Positions 1 to 5,055 of a stretch of 5,055 nucleotides of DNA are shown here, piece by piece (within the stretch, counting starts at the first letter, position 1; each line of letters starts with the position of its first letter). The notes beneath the pieces are model-generated. The model was not told where the DNA came from and ran no database searches. It saw nothing but the letters and a program-made list of their open reading frames with translations. Origin of the DNA: Chloroflexota bacterium. GTDB taxonomy: Bacteria; Chloroflexota; Anaerolineae; Anaerolineales; UBA4823. The stretch is from positions 1 to 5,055 of the forward strand of contig JAJZSS010000189.1 of the NCBI GenBank assembly GCA_021849525.1, given 5' to 3'. The position numbers and the translations under genes were made by a program.

Positions 1-892
1 GACGGTGCTGCGGGATGGTAAATTGGTCGCCACTCGTCCTACTGCTGGGGCGACCAAGTCCGATCTGGCGCAAATGATGGTTGGGCGGGAAGTCCGGATG
101 GTGCCAATAAAAAGCGGTGTTCCCTGCGGCGATATTTTGTTGGAGCTGCGTGATCTTAAGGCGCAAAGCGATCTGGGTACCGCGGGCCTGCGGGGTGTGA
201 ATTTACAGGTACACGGCTGCGAAATTATGGGTCTGGCAGGGGTATCTGGAAATGGGCAGCGCGAGCTGGCTCAAGTGGTGTGCGGATTACGCCCTGCGAC
301 CGGTGGCCAGGTGCTATTGGAAGGTGAGATGGTGTTGGGTCTCACCCCGGGTCAGCTAACCCATAAAATGATGTCCTACATCCCAGAAGAACGCATGAAA
401 GATGGAATGGTGCAGGAATTCTCGATCAGCGAAAACATGATCTTGCGCGACCATAACCGTGAGCCTTTTGCTCGCAAAGGCCTGATGCGCCATCGCGTGA
501 TCGGGTTGTTCGCCGATAAACTGATCGATTTTTTTCGAATCAGAACCCCTTCGCGGGATACGCAGGCCCGGCATCTTTCCGGAGGCAATATTCAGAAAGT
601 TGTCCTGGCGCGTGAGCTTTCGCGCTCACCGCGGGTTTTAATCGCCGCTCAGCCAACCCGCGGTCTGGATATCGGGGCAACGGAATATGTTCATATGCGC
701 TTGCTTGAGGAGCGCGAAAAAGGAACGGCTATCCTGCTGATCTCGGAAGATCTGGATGAAATCCTGGCGCTCTCAGACCGGATTGCAGTAATTTATGAAG
801 GCCGGATCATGGATGTCGTTCCCCGGGAAGAAGCTACCCCCGAGCGGCTGGGTCTGCTCATGGCTGGGGTACAGGAGCAAAAGTCTCTTTGA
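1..892 (+). CDS. Sugar/nucleoside-type ABC transporter ATP-binding protein, C-terminal part (5' end outside window)
   Basis: This is the ATPase subunit of an ABC importer of the ribose/galactose or BMP-nucleoside type (MglA/RbsA/YufO-like), a cytoplasmic protein with two fused nucleotide-binding domains. The reading frame is open from base 2 (T-V-L-R-D-G-K), so the GTG at 5 is an internal Val, not a start. About 297 codons remain of the usual 500 or so. The first 30 residues end cassette 1 (VLRDGK, then MMVGREV); cassette 2 fills the rest. Counting from the codon at 5, its Walker A is degenerate (GVSGNGQR, 79-86, no Lys), the signature is intact (LSGGNIQK, 191-198), Walker B reads VLIAAQPTRGLD (211-222) with the acidic pair replaced by Ala-Gln, and the H-loop His is Glu (SEDLDE, 247-252). 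Such decay of cassette 2 is usual in this family. Its LSGGN would complete the active site with cassette 1's Walker A. No permease gene follows, and the substrate cannot be told. Confidence 0.93.
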   Translation, partial: TVLRDGKLVATRPTAGATKSDLAQMMVGREVRMVPIKSGVPCGDILLELRDLKAQSDLGTAGLRGVNLQVHGCEIMGLAGVSGNGQRELAQVVCGLRPATGGQVLLEGEMVLGLTPGQLTHKMMSYIPEERMKDGMVQEFSISENMILRDHNREPFARKGLMRHRVIGLFADKLIDFFRIRTPSRDTQARHLSGGNIQKVVLARELSRSPRVLIAAQPTRGLDIGATEYVHMRLLEEREKGTAILLISEDLDEILALSDRIAVIYEGRIMDVVPREEATPERLGLLMAGVQEQKSL

Positions 893-917
893 CAAGGACG
901 TGGATTTCACTTACAAT
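889..917 (+). promoter_or_regulatory. Sigma70-type promoter for the EF-G-like gene
   Basis: A perfect -35 box TTGACA lies at 889-894 and a -10 box TACAAT (5 of 6 consensus bases) at 912-917, with exactly 17 bp between them. Transcription would start near 924, giving an untranslated leader of about 30 bases before the ATG at 956. The -35 box contains the TGA stop of the upstream ABC gene (890-892). No terminator hairpin is visible between the two genes, so read-through could add to expression. A 5-bp inverted repeat (ACAAT/ATTGT, 913-917 and 923-927) overlaps the -10 box. Confidence 0.75.
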
Positions 918-941
918 TCACGATTGTCTGATTTCACCTTT

Positions 942-949
942 AGGAAGGG
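942..949 (+). promoter_or_regulatory. Ribosome binding site of the EF-G-like gene
   Basis: AGGAAGGG lies six bases before the ATG at 956. It resembles a good Shine-Dalgarno sequence and supports that ATG as the start. The protein beginning there (MKEYTTEFIRNIALVSHGG) also has the normal short EF-G lead-in before the P-loop. Confidence 0.8.
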
Positions 950-955
950 TCAATA

Positions 956-3028
956 ATGAAAGAGTACACCACTGAGTTCATCCGCAATATCGCCCTGGTC
1001 TCGCACGGCGGAGCGGGTAAGACAATGTTAGCCGAAGCGTTGTTACATACCACAGGTGGCTCTACCCGTCTGGGCAAGATTGAGGATGGAACCACGGTTT
1101 CAGATTACGAAGAGGAAGAAGTACGGCGGGGAATTTCTTTATCAACTTCTATCGTACCCATCGAGTACCGCGACCATAAAATCAACCTGCTGGATACCCC
1201 GGGCTACACCGATTTTGTTGGCGAGGTCATCTCAGCCTTGCGCGTAGCCGATAGCGCTCTGGTCCTGGTGGATGCGGTCAGCGGCGCCGAAGTGGGTACT
1301 GAAATAGCCCTGGATTATTGTGACCAGTTCAATTTGCGCCGGTTCATCTATATTAATAAAATGAACCGGGATAATGCCAACTTCCGTAAGGCGCTGGATT
1401 CTGTCCAGGCGATCAGCGAGATGCGCTTATTACCCTTGCAGCTTCCCTGGGGAGAAGGCGCGGCAATCAAAGGGATCATCGATCTGCTGACGATGAAAGC
1501 ATATGCTGGGGCAGGGAAATCGGCGCAGGAGATCCCGGGTGAATTAAAAGATGACGCTGAAGCAGCACGCATGGCACTGATTGAAGCTGCCGCTGAAGGC
1601 GAAGATGCCTTACTGGAGAAATATCTGGAAGGTGAAGAATTAAGCGCTGAAGAAATTTCACGGGGTCTGCGTAAAGTTCTGGAATCTGGTACGTACATCC
1701 CGGTTCTGGTTGGCGCCGGCGGGGCGGAGATTGGTCTGGTGCGCCTGATTGACGCCATGATCGACTTACTGCCCTCACCGAAGGATGTACCGGCTGCAGT
1801 GGCCCATGGAAAAGATGGCGAAGAAAAACTGGTGGCCTCGGACAGCGGTCCTCTGGCTGCTTATGTCTGGAAGACAACTGCCGATCCCTTTGTCGGTAAA
1901 ATCACCTATTTCCGGGTCTATTCCGGGGTAGTCAGCTCGGACTCGCGGGTCTGGAACCAGAATAAGGGCGTTGAAGAGCGCCTGGGAACACTGCACGACC
2001 TGCGCGGAAAAGAACAAATCGCAGTCAAAATCGTCCATTCCGGGGATATTGGTACCGTTTCCAAGCTCTCGTTGACTTCCACCGGCGATACTCTGTGCGA
2101 TAAGACGCATCCGCTGACTCTGCCCGTGCCTTCTTACCCGCACGCCCTCTACCAGGTGGCGGTTACTCCGAAGACACAGACCGATTCTGCCAAACTCAGC
2201 TCGACCCTGACCCGCCTGGTAGAAGAGGATATGACCCTTTCCTGGCACAATGAACCCAGCACCAATCAGACGATTTTGCTCGGGATGGGCGATCAACATA
2301 TCGACGTTGCCATCCGCAAAGCCGAGACAAAATTCCAGACCTCGATGCTGACAGAGTTGCCCAGGGTTCCTTACCGGGAAACGATCACCAAGGGTGGACA
2401 GGCGACTTACCGGCACAAAAAGCAGACCGGCGGCGCTGGTCAGTTCGGCGAAGTTGCCATGCGCATCGAGCCACTCAAAGAAGAAGATTACGCCTTTTCG
2501 AATGATGTGTTCGGCGGCTCAGTCTCCAACAGTTATATGCCGGCGATCGAAAAGGGCATTAAGAGCGTCATGAAAGAAGGCGCGATTGCTGGTTACCCCT
2601 TGAAAAACGTTAAAGTATCGGTCTATGATGGCAAAGAGCATCCGGTTGACTCCAAGCCAGTCGCTTTCGAAATTGCCGGGCGCGAAGCTTTCAAGCTGGC
2701 GGTCAAGGATGCCGGCCCGGTGTTGCTCGAGCCAATCATGAATGTGCGGATTGTCGTCCCTGAAGCAAATATGGGCGATATCCTGGGCGACCTGAATACC
2801 CGGCGGGCCCGTGTGCAGGGTATGGATACCGAAAAAGGCCATTCAGTGGTTACCGCCCAGGTGCCGCTGGCCGAAATGCAGCGCTACACGACCGATCTTC
2901 GCTCGATTACCGGTGGTCGGGGTGTCTTTACCATGGAACTTTCTCACTATGAAGTTGTGCCTGCCCATTTGCAGCAGGACGTAATCAATGCCCGCCAGAA
3001 AGAGTTGGCAGATAAGAAAGAAGAATAA
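956..3028 (+). CDS. fusA: Elongation factor G-like translational GTPase (EF-G-2/FusA2-type paralogue)
   Basis: This is a complete 690-residue EF-G-family GTPase, close to the usual 690-700, acting in the cytoplasm, presumably on the ribosome. Approximate domains are G with its insert (1-275), II (295-385), III (392-470), IV (470-590) and V (590-680). The P-loop is SHGGAGKT (16-23), with Gly19 where EF-G has Asp. Switch I reads RGISLS (58-63). G3 is DTPGYTDF (80-87), with Tyr84 in place of the catalytic His. G4 is NKMN (134-137), with Asn in place of Asp. G5 is VGAG in place of GSA. Domain IV keeps GGAGQFGEV (492-500) and a tip loop with His562 (DGKEHPVDS). Domain V keeps RRARVQGM (616-623). 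Tyr at G3 and a Gly-type P-loop are, as I recall, typical of EF-G-2/FusA2-like paralogues, whose role is less clear than that of EF-G. No rpsL, rpsG or tuf gene adjoins it, so a standard EF-G gene is probably elsewhere in the genome. It has its own promoter and terminator. The symbol denotes the family and does not claim the main EF-G. Confidence 0.93.
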   Translation: MKEYTTEFIRNIALVSHGGAGKTMLAEALLHTTGGSTRLGKIEDGTTVSDYEEEEVRRGISLSTSIVPIEYRDHKINLLDTPGYTDFVGEVISALRVADSALVLVDAVSGAEVGTEIALDYCDQFNLRRFIYINKMNRDNANFRKALDSVQAISEMRLLPLQLPWGEGAAIKGIIDLLTMKAYAGAGKSAQEIPGELKDDAEAARMALIEAAAEGEDALLEKYLEGEELSAEEISRGLRKVLESGTYIPVLVGAGGAEIGLVRLIDAMIDLLPSPKDVPAAVAHGKDGEEKLVASDSGPLAAYVWKTTADPFVGKITYFRVYSGVVSSDSRVWNQNKGVEERLGTLHDLRGKEQIAVKIVHSGDIGTVSKLSLTSTGDTLCDKTHPLTLPVPSYPHALYQVAVTPKTQTDSAKLSSTLTRLVEEDMTLSWHNEPSTNQTILLGMGDQHIDVAIRKAETKFQTSMLTELPRVPYRETITKGGQATYRHKKQTGGAGQFGEVAMRIEPLKEEDYAFSNDVFGGSVSNSYMPAIEKGIKSVMKEGAIAGYPLKNVKVSVYDGKEHPVDSKPVAFEIAGREAFKLAVKDAGPVLLEPIMNVRIVVPEANMGDILGDLNTRRARVQGMDTEKGHSVVTAQVPLAEMQRYTTDLRSITGGRGVFTMELSHYEVVPAHLQQDVINARQKELADKKEE

Positions 3029-3065
3029 ACCCGCTGGGCGACGCCTGGCTGCACTGGTGCCAAAC

Positions 3066-3098
3066 AAATACCCCGGTTTTTCAAGCTGGGGTATTTTT
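3066..3098. terminator. Bidirectional intrinsic terminator between convergent genes
   Basis: AAATACCCC (3066-3074) pairs perfectly with GGGGTATTT (3088-3096). The stem can continue inward through GGTTT (3075-3079) and AAGCT (3083-3087), with two G-U pairs, leaving a three-base loop (3080-3082). On the plus strand a T-run (3094-3098) follows the G-rich arm, 37 bases after the EF-G-like stop codon. On the minus strand the hairpin begins right at the MFS stop codon and is followed by a T-rich stretch (TATTTGTTTG in the transcript sense), so it probably serves both genes. Confidence 0.85.
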
Positions 3099-4260
3099 AA
3101 TCCTTGCGAAGTGGTGTGCTAGGTTCCAATGATATTACATGGGAAGGATGGTGAGCTGGGAGAAACCGCCAGCTAATCAGGATTGAGAGTGCAATTAAAG
3201 CCAGACTGACCATGTAGACGCGAGGCGCTGCAGACTGGTACAGAACCCCTGCCAGCAGCGAAGCCAGGATCGTGGCAATCGACCCGACGGTTTCGGTCAC
3301 TCCGAAAACAAACCCCAGATTGGAGGTGTGCACAAGCTGGCTGGTTTGGGCTGAGATCAATGCACGGGCAGTCTTATATCCACCGAGGAGAAAATAACCC
3401 ATCGCCAGCCAGGCGATTCCCGATCCTCGCCACAAGATATAAGCAAATCCACCAACTGCGAGCTGCCCGAGAATGATCCCCAGGCGGGGTTCCATCCTGC
3501 TTGCCAGGTAACTGACTCCCGCAACGCCAAGCCCAGCCACGGATGCCAGCCGGCCGATGGCCTGGATGCTTAATCCAAGCTCGTTGTGCAGGTAATTCTG
3601 GGAGAGTGGCTGGGGTAGATACAGCGCCACCACGGTAAATAATACAATTCCCGAATAGACGAGCAGCTGCTGGTTTTTCAAAATACTCAGGCTTGGATGG
3701 CCGGGGTGCCGGGTTTCAACCGGCTGGGGAGCGATAAAAAGCACTACAATAGCTGCAAGGATAAAGACCCCAAACGCAACATAAAAAATCGAGCGCAGCC
3801 CGTAAGCGCCACCCAGGATACCGCCCAGCCAGGGACCAATCACCATACCCAGGTTGAACACACTGGAGAGTAGCATGATAGCCTGTCCAACTGTCAGCTT
3901 ACCGCGCGCCGCGGAGGCATATGAGTTTAACGGTGACATGACGAAAAAGGTCAGGCCGTAAAGGAGGAGTCCAATCACAAATCCATTTAATGACGTTGCC
4001 AGGGCCATTACGCCGGTTGCCAGGATTCCCAGACCCCAGGAAAGCCAGATGAGGGGCCGCCGCCCGATTTTATCCGCCAGGTAGCCGGCAGGTAGATGGG
4101 CGATCGCCATCACCATGCTGAACCCACTGAGTATGGTCCCAATGGCGATCGGATCGGCGCCTAACTCCTGCAGGTAGAGAGGTTGCAGGAATATGAACAT
4201 GCCTTCTCCGATGCCCCAGATAAACATCGATAAAGCCAGCAGTAACAGGTTTTTATTCAT
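3097..4260 (-). CDS. Major facilitator superfamily (MFS) transporter, 12 membrane helices
   Basis: This is a complete 387-residue inner-membrane secondary transporter; about 400 residues is normal for the family. Twelve hydrophobic segments can be traced at roughly 5-28, 38-60, 70-88, 93-112, 126-149, 156-177, 197-216, 230-252, 258-277, 281-303, 315-340 and 346-366, with a polar central loop at 178-196. MFS motif A is clear between helices 2 and 3 (GYLADKIGRRP, 59-69). Helix 5 carries GMVIGPWLGG (138-147), matching the antiporter motif C (GxxxGPxxGG) known from drug/proton exporters. An efflux role is therefore plausible, but the substrate is unknown. The ATG at 4260 has no clear Shine-Dalgarno sequence. 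Met21 does have one (GGAG five bases before it), but starting there would cut away most of helix 1, so the longer start is preferred. The TAA stop lies in the tail of the shared terminator. The gene follows the M24 peptidase gene in the same direction after 88 bases and may be co-transcribed with it. Confidence 0.92.
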   Translation of the reverse strand: MNKNLLLLALSMFIWGIGEGMFIFLQPLYLQELGADPIAIGTILSGFSMVMAIAHLPAGYLADKIGRRPLIWLSWGLGILATGVMALATSLNGFVIGLLLYGLTFFVMSPLNSYASAARGKLTVGQAIMLLSSVFNLGMVIGPWLGGILGGAYGLRSIFYVAFGVFILAAIVVLFIAPQPVETRHPGHPSLSILKNQQLLVYSGIVLFTVVALYLPQPLSQNYLHNELGLSIQAIGRLASVAGLGVAGVSYLASRMEPRLGIILGQLAVGGFAYILWRGSGIAWLAMGYFLLGGYKTARALISAQTSQLVHTSNLGFVFGVTETVGSIATILASLLAGVLYQSAAPRVYMVSLALIALSILISWRFLPAHHPSHVISLEPSTPLRKD

Positions 4261-4302
4261 GCAGGAGTGAGGTTAATCATAACCATGAATTCAATAATGT
4301 GA

Positions 4303-4308
4303 TTTATA
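4303..4308 (-). promoter_or_regulatory. Possible -10 box upstream of the MFS gene
   Basis: Read on the minus strand, the gap between the peptidase and MFS genes contains TATAAA, which would start transcription near 4296 and leave about 36 bases before the MFS ATG. There is no recognisable -35 box at the right distance (GGATCG at 17 bp). No terminator hairpin with a T-run follows the peptidase stop codon, so co-transcription from upstream is an equally good explanation. Confidence 0.25.
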
Positions 4309-4348
4309 CCGTATTGTGTGGCCGCCGATCCTTATCCCGTTGGCCATT

Positions 4349-5055
4349 CTAACCGATCTGGATAAGCTGGCGGGGCAGGTCGCTGAGCGATTCGGCGCCG
4401 GATTTGGTGATCACCATATTATCTTCGATGCGCACGCCATTCTTCCCGGGAAGATAAATCCCCGGTTCGATGGTGAACGTCATCCCCGGCTGGAGGACCA
4501 GAGGATTGCCGCTGCGAATATAAGGTGGCTCGTGGATTTCCATCCCCAGGCCATGCCCGGTGCGGTGGATAAAATACTCCCCATACCCGGCCGCTGCGAT
4601 CACCTCTCTGGCTGCCTGATCCACCTGTTCGGCGGTGATCCCCGGCGCGGCCAGCTCCCTGGCTGCAGTGTTGGCTGCCTGGACGATCTCCGCGATGTGG
4701 GCATATTCAGGTGCAGGCGCGCCGATCGCAAACGTGCGCGTTAGATCTGAAAAATAGCTGTTGTAACTGGCTCCCCAATCCACCACCAGCAGGTCACCTG
4801 GAACCAGCAAGCGGTTGGTGGGTGTGGCATGTGGGTTGGCGCCATTGGGGCCGGCTGAGACAATTGGATTGAAAGGCAGCTCAGCATCCGAGCCGTTGCG
4901 ATAGATCTGGCTTGTCAGCTCTGCGGCGATCTCGCGCTCGCTCATTCCGGGCTTGATCGCAGTCAGAGTTGCCTGGAGGGCTTTTTGAGCAATCTGCACC
5001 GCCGCTCGCATCTGTTCGATCTCGTAGGAGTCCTTCTGCATTCGCAGTTTTGCCA
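4349..5055 (-). CDS. M24 family metallopeptidase (Xaa-Pro aminopeptidase/dipeptidase type), N-terminal part outside window
   Basis: This is the catalytic "pita-bread" domain of a cytoplasmic dimetal peptidase that cleaves Xaa-Pro bonds at peptide N-termini or in dipeptides. Counting from the Met codon at 5041, the five metal ligands are all present: Asp88 (VVDWG), Asp99 (SDLTRT), His163 (TGHGLG), Glu192 (IEPGIY) and Glu206 (RIEDN). The family's conserved His71 (NPHATP) and His170 (IHEPP) are also there. The frame stays open upstream of that Met to the window edge (A-K-L-R before it), and LRxxKxxxEIxxMR is the usual junction between the N-terminal creatinase-like domain and the catalytic domain. 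The Met is therefore probably internal, and about 120-130 residues are likely missing. A methionine aminopeptidase is less likely, because the linker and the RTGHGLGMEIHEPP context match the Xaa-Pro branch. The MFS gene lies 88 bases downstream on the same strand. The choice between aminopeptidase P and prolidase cannot be made from this fragment. Confidence 0.93.
   Translation of the reverse strand, partial: AKLRMQKDSYEIEQMRAAVQIAQKALQATLTAIKPGMSEREIAAELTSQIYRNGSDAELPFNPIVSAGPNGANPHATPTNRLLVPGDLLVVDWGASYNSYFSDLTRTFAIGAPAPEYAHIAEIVQAANTAARELAAPGITAEQVDQAAREVIAAAGYGEYFIHRTGHGLGMEIHEPPYIRSGNPLVLQPGMTFTIEPGIYLPGKNGVRIEDNMVITKSGAESLSDLPRQLIQIG

Noticed and set aside
1..892. Loss of Walker A Lys, Walker B acidic residues and H-loop His as a sign of a broken ATPase
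   Set aside because: The second cassette of sugar/BMP-type double ATPases normally carries this degenerate set, while LSGGN stays intact. It is a family trait, not a defect.
1775..2416. 213-codon open frame on the minus strand inside the EF-G-like gene, with other antisense frames at 1348-1758, 1476-1877 and 2519-2842
   Set aside because: All are antisense to a clearly conserved EF-G-family protein, and their translations show no family motif. They follow from codon bias in the real gene.
4198..4211. Shine-Dalgarno-like GGAG five bases before Met21 of the MFS gene, as an alternative start
   Set aside because: Starting at Met21 would delete most of the first membrane helix, which is normal for this family, so the ATG at 4260 is the better choice.
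4261..4348. Terminator for the peptidase gene in the gap before the MFS gene
   Set aside because: Only short GGCC pairings are visible, without a T-run. The direct repeat CCGATC (4325-4330, 4353-4358) is too short to mean anything.
4442..4453. Perfect 12-base palindrome CTTCCCGGGAAG, with longer inverted arms TTATCTTC/GAAGATAA at 4419-4426 and 4450-4457
   Set aside because: It lies within the peptidase coding region over the YLPGKNG residues. There is no T-run and no regulatory context, and its length is compatible with chance.
4316..4744. 142-codon open frame on the plus strand
   Set aside because: It lies antisense to the M24 peptidase, whose metal ligands and motifs are all intact. The predicted protein has no recognisable domain, so it is a shadow of the real gene.

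Overview
The window (5,055 bases, moderately GC-rich) reads as an ordinary, gene-dense bacterial chromosome segment. Protein style suggests a Chloroflexota (Anaerolineae-like) bacterium: a Tyr-type EF-G-like GTPase and a sugar/nucleoside-type ABC ATPase. This is inference from remembered family resemblance, not from a search. No RNA gene, insertion sequence, CRISPR array or phage gene is visible, and no gap without a gene exceeds about 90 bases.

Layout. Bases 1-892 (+) hold the C-terminal part of a double-cassette ABC transporter ATPase of the sugar/BMP-nucleoside import type; its N-terminal cassette lies before the window. A near-consensus sigma70-type promoter (TTGACA, 17 bp, TACAAT) overlaps its stop codon and drives a complete 690-codon EF-G-like translational GTPase (956-3028, +), which has a good ribosome binding site. 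A strong hairpin terminator at 3066-3098 separates this gene from two genes on the opposite strand. These are a complete 12-helix MFS transporter (3097-4260, -), whose stop codon lies inside the terminator tail, and upstream of it an M24 metallopeptidase of the Xaa-Pro type (4349 to beyond 5055, -), cut by the window edge.

How the genes relate. The plus-strand genes look like a transporter operon end followed by an independently transcribed GTPase. The peptidase and MFS gene run in the same direction with an 88-base gap and may be co-transcribed. Nothing links the two halves functionally.

Most notable is the GTPase. It carries the Tyr-for-His (G3) and Gly-for-Asp (P-loop) changes that I recall from EF-G-2/FusA2-like paralogues. 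It also has Asn in place of the guanine-specifying Asp of the NKxD motif (NKMN), which is unusual. I found no convincing evidence of a new multi-gene system here.
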